Positions 1-6,312 of a stretch of DNA of 16,112 nucleotides are shown piece by piece; position 1 is the first letter of the stretch, and every line of letters begins with the position of its first letter. The DNA is from an uncultured Moraxellaceae bacterium. Its GTDB lineage: Bacteria > Pseudomonadota > Gammaproteobacteria > Pseudomonadales > Moraxellaceae. The position numbers and the translations under genes were made by a program. The DNA lies in the NCBI GenBank assembly GCA_937952925.1, contig CALFYA010000309.1, positions 1 to 16,112 on the forward strand, in the 5' to 3' direction. A model generated the notes under the pieces. The model saw only the letters and a program-made list of their open reading frames with translations. It was not told the origin of the DNA and searched no databases.

Positions 1-283
1 CATAGTTTTTTTGTTGAAACAATTTGACCATCAGCACGGTCGCCAAAATTTGGCTGAAGCCCGCGATCACGATATATAGCCAAAAGCGCGGGGTAAATTC
101 GACGGGGGCAACCGGCTGATACTGATACAGCAGCCACAAGTAGACCGCGGCCAAGGGAAAGGCAGCAATAAACCGCGCCAAGGTGACGCCATAGGCATCT
201 ACCGTGGTGCTTAATTGTTTTTGAAACGCATTGCGCCATGCCTGCATAAACGCAGCCATGACCGTAAAAAACACCCACAACAT
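1..283 (-). CDS. DMT-superfamily (EamA-like) transporter, N-terminal part
   Basis: Read on the minus strand from an ATG at 281-283, the frame stays open for 94 codons to the window edge, so only the N-terminus is present. It starts MLWVFFTVMAAFMQAWRNAF and continues with two hydrophobic stretches (about residues 38-55 and 70-88), separated by a short loop rich in Pro and Val. This looks like the first half of an EamA domain, as in inner-membrane drug/metabolite exporters; the substrate cannot be told. It lies 51 bp downstream of the DUF2147 gene on the same strand and could be co-transcribed with it. The assignment rests on recalled family character, and the C-terminal EamA repeat is outside the window. 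Confidence 0.65.
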   Translation of the reverse strand, partial: MLWVFFTVMAAFMQAWRNAFQKQLSTTVDAYGVTLARFIAAFPLAAVYLWLLYQYQPVAPVEFTPRFWLYIVIAGFSQILATVLMVKLFQQKNY

Positions 284-334
284 CAGCCGACACTCAGATC
301 AGTTCGGCGTGATTGTACGAGAAAATTGATGGAG

Positions 335-841
335 TTATCGGGCTGTTGGCATCCGACCCAAGCCATCTGTACCAATCTCAGATCCATCGCGAATCCAGAT
401 CGGGGTGCGACCAATCGCCGAAATGCCAATATAGGCACGAATCGCCAAACGACGACCATCCGGCGTGACACGTGCTTTGGCTTTGTACACCTTGCCATTG
501 AGTGGATCTAGGATATGACCATCGACAAAGGCATTGTCACGCTTGGGATCAGGCTTGAATCCCCACATGATTTTCAGGCCGATAATCGGCTTATTGGTAA
601 ACGGTGCAGGACAATCTTGGCACAGCTCTTTGGGCGTATAACCCGGTCGTGGTACCACGCGAATCACCGTCGCGCTATAAGAGCCATCACTTTCTTGCTT
701 GACCTCAGCAATTGCTTTGGCAAAACCAGTTTTATCATCAATGGTACGCCAGTTGCCCAGCATCAAGGGATTGGGCGCTGCACTTGCCACCTGCATTACC
801 AAGGCAAGGCTACTCAACAACAAGGTCTGCTTCAATTTCAT
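335..841 (-). CDS. DUF2147 family secreted protein
   Basis: This 168-residue protein has a clear Sec signal peptide: basic MKLK, a hydrophobic core, and a likely cleavage after the ASA at residues 19-21. The mature part matches the DUF2147 pattern: G-N-W near residue 29, a Cys-x-x-Cys pair (C74, C77) followed by a Gly-Leu-Lys-Ile strand, a DGHILDPLNGKVY segment around 108-119, and a C-terminal region with GIS..GRTPIWIR. The family is periplasmic or secreted and has no established reaction. The start is supported by an AGGA sequence 5 nt upstream. It precedes the transporter gene on the same strand. The family call is from remembered motifs; function is unknown. Confidence 0.75.
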   Translation of the reverse strand: MKLKQTLLLSSLALVMQVASAAPNPLMLGNWRTIDDKTGFAKAIAEVKQESDGSYSATVIRVVPRPGYTPKELCQDCPAPFTNKPIIGLKIMWGFKPDPKRDNAFVDGHILDPLNGKVYKAKARVTPDGRRLAIRAYIGISAIGRTPIWIRDGSEIGTDGLGRMPTAR

Positions 842-1033
842 GCTGTCCTGCTTCCATACAAATCACGTCAAACCGTGACAAATCGCACGTTTTTATTTTG
901 TGTGCGCATCACTCATTAGGTATAGCATAAAAAAAATAAGAATAAATATTCAGCAATGACTTGTCGGGTGAATTCAGACCAGAGGTCATCACCAGTATTG
1001 ACGGTCATGACCTGATCATCCAGCGCAGCATGC

Positions 1034-1627
1034 TTATCCCAACTGTAAAGACAGCATAATCATCGAGATCGAAAACAATGCCAACAAAATAAAAAACCCA
1101 ACAGCCACCATCGTAATGGTTCTTTCACGTTGAATCTCCTCTTCAACCAACTGCGCTTGGATACTCACATCCCCCACCAGCTGCCCTGCAATCACTGGCT
1201 CATGACCATCAACGGCTTGATACAACAATGCTGTCACCGCATCCGCACTCAATTGATACGGATTAAACTGCGCCATGCCATAGCGTTTGAGCAACGTTTG
1301 TATGGCATAATCCATCGGCATATATTTCATCCGCCATTGATAGAAACTCACTTGGCTGATCGACAGATATGACAGCACTTTTAGATCAGTATGTCGGATA
1401 TCGCGTTGCAGCTTTTCATACAACTGATCAACGTGCAGTTTCTCTCCTTCAATACATTGCAAAAAATAGCCATTGCCATAATAGAGCACACCCACCAAGC
1501 CCCGTTGGATATTTTGACGGCGTGACTCAAACAGGATTTTGGTCACCGCAGGCTCGATGCCGTAGGTTTGCGCCATTGGCACAAATAGCGCCCGACTGAC
1601 ATACACCAAACGCACTAAACTACTCAT
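1034..1627 (-). CDS. BLUF-domain blue-light sensor with C-terminal membrane helix
   Basis: The protein is 197 residues from the ATG at 1627, which has GGAG 8 nt upstream. A TTG 21 nt further upstream would only add seven unconserved residues. The first ~100 residues are a BLUF flavin photoreceptor domain: Y9 (in LVYVSRA), N39, Q57 (in FLQCIEGE) and W98/M100 (W-x-M) match the AppA-type photocycle residues, with the order of the FAD-binding strands preserved. Short BLUF proteins normally act by light-dependent protein contact. Here residues ~100-165 form the usual helical extension, but residues ~170-195 are a continuous hydrophobic helix followed by the C-terminus, implying a tail anchor in the inner membrane. 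No EAL, GGDEF or DNA-binding output domain is present. It stands alone between a gap and the DUF2147 gene. Confidence 0.88.
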   Translation of the reverse strand: MSSLVRLVYVSRALFVPMAQTYGIEPAVTKILFESRRQNIQRGLVGVLYYGNGYFLQCIEGEKLHVDQLYEKLQRDIRHTDLKVLSYLSISQVSFYQWRMKYMPMDYAIQTLLKRYGMAQFNPYQLSADAVTALLYQAVDGHEPVIAGQLVGDVSIQAQLVEEEIQRERTITMVAVGFFILLALFSISMIMLSLQLG

Positions 1628-1860
1628 CAGACTCACTCCATGTTTCAACTGATTCTCAATCTGCGATCTCTCGCTAAAATCAAATTAACATAAAACCTTC
1701 ACCCCTCAAAAACCCATAAAATATTGTTTAATATTGATATTTCAAGAAACCATTTGATTTATTCAGCTCAAGCATTCAATCTTTTGCAAATGATTAGATT
1801 TTCTTGAAAATCGTGATCAGACAACCCGATTGACCATCTAAAAAATCAAGGGATTTCAAA

Positions 1861-1874
1861 TTGATAAAAATCAA
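1861..1874. promoter_or_regulatory. FNR/Anr-like palindrome
   Basis: The sequence TTGAT-AAAA-ATCAA is a perfect match to the symmetric TTGAT-N4-ATCAA consensus bound by FNR/Anr-type CRP-family regulators. It lies 234 bp upstream of the BLUF start codon and in the dtd-distal part of the gap. The region is AT-rich, which raises the chance of accidental matches, and no regulator gene is visible, so binding is only a possibility. Confidence 0.3.
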
Positions 1875-1942
1875 GGAATGCCTTATTAAAAACAACCCTT
1901 TGGAGGTTTGTCCAACAAACAACTGCCAGCACAAAAATATAC

Positions 1943-1978
1943 AAAATAAAATCAGGCAAATAATCCGTTTTTGCCTGA
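1943..1978 (-). terminator. Rho-independent terminator downstream of dtd
   Basis: On the minus strand a perfect 9-bp stem (TCAGGCAAA / TTTGCCTGA, plus-strand arms 1952-1960 and 1970-1978) with a 9-nt loop is followed directly by TTTTATTTT. It lies about 115 bp past the dtd stop codon and upstream of the BLUF gene, so it separates the two transcripts. Confidence 0.75.
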
Positions 1979-2093
1979 CTTAAACCAAAACGTTGGCATT
2001 TTTAATCCTGCTCATCCAACACCTTGATTGTCAAACAACACCATCACTCTCATTGAACGGCCTATTTTAAAAATGGGTCTTTATTTCATTGCA

Positions 2094-2537
2094 TCAAGCA
2101 TTGACCTCCAACATAAATGTCACAGGACCATCATTGATTAAATGAACTTGCATATCTGCCCCAAACTGACCGGTGGCCACATGGGGGTAACGTGCTCTGG
2201 CAATCTCGACCCACTGTGCAAACAGCTGTGCCGCTGCCGCAGGGGGCATCGCACCCCCAAAATCCGGTCGTAAGCCCTTGTGGGTCTGCGCCATCAGGGT
2301 AAATTGTGACACCAGCAACAGCCCACCGTTCACTTGAGTGACATTCAGATTCATTTTGCCCTGCTCATCGGCAAACACCCGATACGCCAGCAACTTGTCG
2401 AGCATCTTTTGCGCAGTGCTGAGCGTGTCACCATGCCCCAATCCCACCAGCACCAATAAGCCTTGCTCAATCTGCCCGATGATTTGGCCGTCTACCTCAA
2501 CTCGTGCCTCACGAACCCGTTGAATCAATGCCCGCAT
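2094..2537 (-). CDS. dtd: D-aminoacyl-tRNA deacylase
   Basis: This enzyme hydrolyses D-aminoacyl-tRNAs (and Gly-tRNA-Ala) in the cytoplasm to prevent D-amino acids entering protein synthesis. The 147-residue product begins MRALIQRV and has the two defining motifs: SQFTL at residues 77-81 and the Gly-cisPro dipeptide at 137-138 (NDGPVTF). The length and motif positions match the family exactly. The ATG at 2537 was chosen over an in-frame start 30 nt upstream because it has AGGAG at 7-8 nt spacing and gives the family N-terminus. It is divergent from the sulfurtransferase gene, with 92 bp between the start codons, and ends at a terminator in the gap to its 3' side. Confidence 0.95.
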   Translation of the reverse strand: MRALIQRVREARVEVDGQIIGQIEQGLLVLVGLGHGDTLSTAQKMLDKLLAYRVFADEQGKMNLNVTQVNGGLLLVSQFTLMAQTHKGLRPDFGGAMPPAAAAQLFAQWVEIARARYPHVATGQFGADMQVHLINDGPVTFMLEVNA

Positions 2538-2629
2538 CAAGTCGCTCCTCTCTTTTGTCTGGCGCATGGTAGCCCGATTGGCCTGCTTCTTGTAGAGTGC
2601 AGCCTAGGTGAAATAGATCGTGGGCAGAG

Positions 2630-3469
2630 ATGACAACCACCCTACAATTGATTGATCCGCAGACCCTACATGCACATCTGACTGATCCCACATGGGTGAT
2701 TTTGGATGTGGGACGTGCTGCGGTGTATGCACAAGTCCATCTGCCACAAGCTCGCTGGGTGGATCGAGCCGCCTTAATGAGTGGTCATCCTGATGCGCTG
2801 GGCAGTTTGCCTGATCTGGCACGATTGCAGCAGATGGTTGAGCAGCTAGGTCTACAGCTTGATCAACATATCGTGGTGTATGACGATGAAGGTGGCGGAT
2901 GGGCAGGTCGCTTGCTGTGGACGCTGGAAGTGTTGGGCTTTGAGCAACTCGCTTTGCTTGATGGTGGCATTCACACGTGGTTGGCCGCAGGTTTACCCAC
3001 CGATAGCGGTGAAGTGACGACCTCTCCCACCACACACCTCACCCTCACCCCCAATTTTGCCCCACGGATTGAACGCGCCGAGATCCTGCAACTGCTCGCT
3101 GCACCGTTGGCAGAACGCCCAATATTTTGGGATTGCCGCTCATGGGAAGAATATTGTGGTGATCGTCTAACTGCACGGCGCGGTGGACATCTACCCGATG
3201 CCGTACATTATGAATGGACGAGCCTGATGGATCGCGAGCGTCAACTGCGCTTACAACCGCTTGATCAGATTCGGCAAGCGTTGACTGAACGCGCTATCAT
3301 TCGTCAACCACAACCGTTGATTGTCACTTATTGCCAAAGCCACCATCGCTCGGGACTCAGTTATGTGGTGGGGCGGATCTTGGGTCTACCGATCTGTGCC
3401 TATGATGGCGGCTGGAGCGAATGGGGCAACCGCACCGATACCCCAATTCATACTGGAGAACAACCTTGA
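2630..3469 (+). CDS. Tandem-rhodanese sulfurtransferase
   Basis: The 279-residue protein has two rhodanese domains (about 8-125 and 145-275). The C-terminal domain carries the active-site loop CQSHHR (C235 to R240), a six-residue loop of sulfurtransferase size, followed by the WSEWG motif near the end. The N-terminal domain has Asp (D85) at the equivalent position and is probably structural, as in other tandem rhodaneses. It would move sulfane sulfur from thiosulfate or 3-mercaptopyruvate to an acceptor; the donor cannot be told from sequence. No signal peptide is seen, so it is cytoplasmic. Its stop codon overlaps the TTG start of psd (TTGA), indicating translational coupling. The CQSHHR loop differs from the classic CRKGVT and CG[S/T]GVT loops. 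Confidence 0.88.
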   Translation: MTTTLQLIDPQTLHAHLTDPTWVILDVGRAAVYAQVHLPQARWVDRAALMSGHPDALGSLPDLARLQQMVEQLGLQLDQHIVVYDDEGGGWAGRLLWTLEVLGFEQLALLDGGIHTWLAAGLPTDSGEVTTSPTTHLTLTPNFAPRIERAEILQLLAAPLAERPIFWDCRSWEEYCGDRLTARRGGHLPDAVHYEWTSLMDRERQLRLQPLDQIRQALTERAIIRQPQPLIVTYCQSHHRSGLSYVVGRILGLPICAYDGGWSEWGNRTDTPIHTGEQP

Positions 3470-4329
3470 GTCTGTTGACCACACTCAAACGCCACAGCTT
3501 TATTGGTTTTCAACACCTTGCCCCACAACATGGCTTAAGCCGTTTGGTGGGCATGTTGGCCGCGAGTGAAAACCCCACCATCAGCCAAGCGTTTATCCGC
3601 AGCTTCCAAAAACAATATGACATCGATATGAGCTTGGCCGCCCATCCTGATTTGGCCAGTTATTCAAGCTTTAATGCATTTTTTACCCGCCCACTCAAAG
3701 ACGGCGTGCGCCCGATTGCTGCGGCAGTCGATGCGGTGGTGAGTCCTGCCGATGGTGCGATTTCGCAACTCGGTCACATCGACGGTGATGCGGTGTTTCA
3801 AGCCAAAGGCCAGTCGTTTTCGGTCGAGCAACTAGTCGGTGATGCCGCACTCGCCGCGCCTTTCAAACATGGTGAATTTGCCACCGTATATCTGTCGCCG
3901 CGTGACTATCACCGTGTGCACATGCCGTTTGCCGGTCGCCTGACCGAAACGTTATATATCCCTGGTGAGCTGTTCTCGGTGAATGGCACCACCGCACAGC
4001 ACGTCGATGGCTTGTTTGCGCGCAATGAGCGTATGGTGTGCTTGTTTGATACCGAGCACAACAGCAAAGCCGGTCGGATGGCAGTCGTGCTTGTGGGTGC
4101 GATGATCGTGGCGGGGATTGAAACCGTCGCCACTGGCAAAGCGGCTCCCAATGGCACCGTTCAACGTCAGCAGCACGACTTGTACTTGGGCAAAGGCGCT
4201 GAACTTGGCCGCTTTTATTTAGGCTCCACCGCAATTGTGCTGTTTGAACCCAACACGGTCACGTGGGATGACACCCTACAAGCCGATCGTGTGGTACGCA
4301 TGGGCGAAATGATGGCAAGCCATCACTAA
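3466..4329 (+). CDS. psd: Phosphatidylserine decarboxylase proenzyme
   Basis: Psd makes phosphatidylethanolamine from phosphatidylserine at the inner membrane. The proenzyme cuts itself at an LGST motif, turning the Ser into the pyruvoyl cofactor; here LGST is at residues 252-255, so cleavage is between G253 and S254. The other triad elements are visible: Asp in SPADG (D96) and the two His in YHRVH (149 and 152). I chose TTG at 3466 as the start because GGAG lies 7 nt upstream and the product (287 residues) then begins MSLLTTLKRHSFIGFQ, as in the family. An ATG at 3421 lies inside the sulfurtransferase gene and would add 15 unconserved residues. A terminator follows 8 bp after the stop. Confidence 0.95.
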   Translation: MSLLTTLKRHSFIGFQHLAPQHGLSRLVGMLAASENPTISQAFIRSFQKQYDIDMSLAAHPDLASYSSFNAFFTRPLKDGVRPIAAAVDAVVSPADGAISQLGHIDGDAVFQAKGQSFSVEQLVGDAALAAPFKHGEFATVYLSPRDYHRVHMPFAGRLTETLYIPGELFSVNGTTAQHVDGLFARNERMVCLFDTEHNSKAGRMAVVLVGAMIVAGIETVATGKAAPNGTVQRQQHDLYLGKGAELGRFYLGSTAIVLFEPNTVTWDDTLQADRVVRMGEMMASHH

Positions 4330-4337
4330 AATCAATT

Positions 4338-4360
4338 GGGGCTGCTTCGGCAGCCTTTTT
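4338..4360 (+). terminator. UUCG-tetraloop terminator after psd
   Basis: A perfect 6-bp GC-rich stem (GGCTGC / GCAGCC) capped by a TTCG tetraloop is followed at once by five T. It closes the sulfurtransferase-psd transcript, ahead of the yedI ribosome binding site. Confidence 0.88.
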
Positions 4361-4375
4361 ACTGGGGGAACAATC

Positions 4376-5299
4376 ATGGCTGGGGCAAGCTTACTCACGT
4401 TACTTGATGATATTGCAACCATTTTAGATGACGTCTCGGTGATGACCAAAGTCGCCGCCAAAAAAACCGCGGGGGTGTTGGGCGATGATTTGGCGCTCAA
4501 CGCCCAACAGGTCACAGGGGTGAACGCCGATCGTGAGCTGCCCGTGGTGTGGGCGGTCGCCAAAGGCTCAATGGTTAACAAAGCGATTTTGGTGCCGGTT
4601 GCACTGTTGCTGAGTTTTATTGCTAGCCAAATGGGCTGGTCATGGTTGATCACCATCCCGTTGATGATTGGCGGGTTGTTTTTGTGTTTTGAAGGGGTCG
4701 AAAAGCTCGTCCACAAATGGCTGCACCCCGAAACTGCCGAACAGCACCACGATAAATTGGTGGCGATTGCTGATCCCACGGTGGATTTAGTTGCGCTGGA
4801 GCAAGACAAAATCAAAGGTGCGATTCGTACTGACTTTATTTTGTCGGCGGAAATTATCGTGATTGCGCTAGGAACGATGGCTGCGGCAAGCTTTATGAAC
4901 CAAGTGGCTGTCTTGGTGATTATTGCGGTGGGCATGACCATTGGGGTGTATGGTTTGGTTGCAGGGATCGTCAAAATGGATGATGCGGGTTTGTATTTGA
5001 TGCAAAAACCCAGCAAACCGGTGCAAACGCTTGGACGTGGCTTACTCGCCACCGCACCCAAACTGATGAAGTTTTTGTCGGTAGCGGGCACTTTGGCGAT
5101 GTTTTTGGTCGGTGGTGGGATTTTGGTGCACGGCGTGCCTGCACTGCATCATGGGGTTGAAGATTTATCTCATTTGACCGGTTTATTTTCGAGCCTCACC
5201 GGTGCGGTGCTCAACGGCTTGATTGGTGTGGTGGCGGGTGCCATCACGCTGGCGGTGGTGATGTTCATCCAAAAAATGCGCGGACAAACTGCGCACTAA
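4376..5299 (+). CDS. yedI: DUF808 family inner-membrane protein (YedI-like)
   Basis: The 307-residue protein opens with MAGASLLTLLDDIATILDDV and the following KKTAGVLGDDLALNAQQV segment, the signature of the DUF808/YedI family. Hydrophobic segments at about 68-84, 89-106, 152-172, 176-198, 232-254 and 276-298 suggest six membrane helices with a cytosolic N-terminus. The family is widespread in proteobacteria and has no proven role. The start has GGGGGAA about 6 nt upstream. The gene lies just behind the psd terminator and is convergent with nadC, with 42 bp between the stop codons. Confidence 0.88.
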   Translation: MAGASLLTLLDDIATILDDVSVMTKVAAKKTAGVLGDDLALNAQQVTGVNADRELPVVWAVAKGSMVNKAILVPVALLLSFIASQMGWSWLITIPLMIGGLFLCFEGVEKLVHKWLHPETAEQHHDKLVAIADPTVDLVALEQDKIKGAIRTDFILSAEIIVIALGTMAAASFMNQVAVLVIIAVGMTIGVYGLVAGIVKMDDAGLYLMQKPSKPVQTLGRGLLATAPKLMKFLSVAGTLAMFLVGGGILVHGVPALHHGVEDLSHLTGLFSSLTGAVLNGLIGVVAGAITLAVVMFIQKMRGQTAH

Positions 5300-5307
5300 G
5301 CCCTCTA

Positions 5308-5337
5308 GTCTGCCCCTCCCACAAGGAAGGGGCAGAC
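5308..5337. repeat. Inverted repeat between convergent yedI and nadC
   Basis: Two 13-nt arms (5308-5320 and 5325-5337; GTCTGCCCCT... ) pair at 12 of 13 positions around a 4-nt ACAA loop. It sits exactly between the two convergent stop codons, where a bidirectional terminator is expected. Neither strand has a T-run after the stem, so it is either an atypical terminator or an RNA-stabilising 3' hairpin. Confidence 0.55.
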
Positions 5338-5341
5338 CAAC

Positions 5342-6184
5342 TTAGCCAATCATCCGCATCGACAAATCAATCGCTTTGATGTCTTTGGTGATGGTGCCCA
5401 TCGAAATATAATCCACACCGGTTTCGGCCACAGCGCGCAAGGTCGCATCGGTAATATTGCCAGACGCCTCAAGCTTGCAGCGGCCATTGACCTGCTGCAC
5501 TGCACGGCGCATATCGTCGTGGCTAAAATTGTCGAGCATCACAATATCCGCACCCGCCGCCAGCGCTTGCGCCAGCTCAGCAAAATTTTCCACTTCGACT
5601 TCCACCGGTTTGTTTGGGGCAATCTCGTGGGCGCGTGCCACAGCGGACGCAATGCCACCGGCTGCCATAATATGATTTTCTTTAATTAAAAACGCATCAT
5701 ACAAACCAATCCGATGGTTTTGACCACCACCCACCGTCACCGCATATTTCTGGGCGATCCGTAAACCCGGTAAAGTTTTGCGAGTATCCAAAATTTTGGT
5801 GGATAATCCTTCAACGAGTGCAACATATTGTGAAACACGGGTTGCGACTGCTGAGAGGGTTTGAATAAAATTTAGGGCAGCCCGCTCACCAGTCAGCAAA
5901 CTACGTGCAGCACCTTTGAGTTCAAAAATGGCATCATTGGCTTGCAGTTGCGCTCCTTCTGCTGCGAGCCAGATCACCTCAACGGTGGGATCTAGTGCAG
6001 CAAAGAGGGCATCGACCCACGGACGCCCCGCCAGAATCATCGGTTCGCGGGTGATAATCCGAGCATGGGCGTATTGGGTTTGCGGAATCAGTTGTGCGGT
6101 AATGTCTAATGCACCAATATCCTCGCGCAGTGCGGCGTGGATATTCTGATGGATCGCATCGTTCAGGGTTTCGGTCGAAATCAT
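5342..6184 (-). CDS. nadC: Nicotinate-nucleotide pyrophosphorylase (quinolinate phosphoribosyltransferase)
   Basis: NadC converts quinolinate and PRPP to nicotinate mononucleotide in de novo NAD synthesis. The 280-residue product has the whole motif series in order: GERAALNF (99-106), DTRKTLPGLR (133-142), KYAV..GGGQNHRIGL (146-161), KENH (168-171), EVEVEN (195-200), MLDN (216-219) and EASGN (239-243). One small deviation is TLSAVAT, where most family members have SG before the following AT. The start ATG at 6184 gives the expected length but has no obvious ribosome binding site in front. It is divergent from the DUF1631 gene across a 128-bp promoter region. Confidence 0.96.
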   Translation of the reverse strand: MISTETLNDAIHQNIHAALREDIGALDITAQLIPQTQYAHARIITREPMILAGRPWVDALFAALDPTVEVIWLAAEGAQLQANDAIFELKGAARSLLTGERAALNFIQTLSAVATRVSQYVALVEGLSTKILDTRKTLPGLRIAQKYAVTVGGGQNHRIGLYDAFLIKENHIMAAGGIASAVARAHEIAPNKPVEVEVENFAELAQALAAGADIVMLDNFSHDDMRRAVQQVNGRCKLEASGNITDATLRAVAETGVDYISMGTITKDIKAIDLSMRMIG

Positions 6185-6260
6185 GAGGACAGGTCGTCAG
6201 AAAAAAGGGAAAATGGACACAATTTGGCGGCAAAATGTGGAGTGGTACACATTATGTGCT

Positions 6261-6289
6261 GTGCCAATCGCTGTACTGCGGTATATATT
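6261..6289 (+). promoter_or_regulatory. Possible promoter for the DUF1631-ampD-SPFH block
   Basis: A GTGCCA hexamer (6261-6266; four matches to TTGACA) and TATATT (6284-6289; five matches to TATAAT) are separated by 17 bp and lie about 24 bp upstream of the first start codon of the plus-strand block. It is the best pair in this divergent region but the -35 match is modest. Confidence 0.35.
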
Positions 6290-6312
6290 AGCCTACAGGA
6301 ATTCAGAATATT

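Larger units (their letters stand above)
1628..2093. other. Gene-free AT-rich intergenic region
   Basis: No open frame with a plausible start and ribosome binding site was found here on either strand. The stretch contains a terminator for dtd (1943-1978), an FNR-type palindrome (1861-1874), a 7-bp inverted repeat with a 2-nt loop (1797-1812) and two copies of an 11-nt motif AAAAATCAAGG (1841-1851 and 1866-1876). It must hold the promoter of the BLUF gene, but no convincing -35/-10 pair could be picked. A small RNA cannot be excluded by eye. Confidence 0.5.

Noticed and set aside
283..498. A 71-codon minus-strand frame ending at the transporter start codon
   Set aside because: It overlaps the DUF2147 gene out of frame and has no independent support.
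983..1013. AGGTCAT / ATGACCT inverted repeat downstream of the BLUF gene as a terminator
   Set aside because: The arms are 7 bp with a 17-nt loop and no T-run on the minus strand; too weak to call.
1841..1876. The two AAAAATCAAGG copies as replication iterons or the start of a repeat array
   Set aside because: Only two copies occur, in AT-rich DNA, with no replication gene or further repeats nearby.
4276..5091. A 271-codon open frame on the minus strand across yedI
   Set aside because: It is antisense to a well-recognised DUF808 gene, its product is low-complexity Ser/Thr/Ala/Ile-rich with no family character, and no ribosome binding site is seen.
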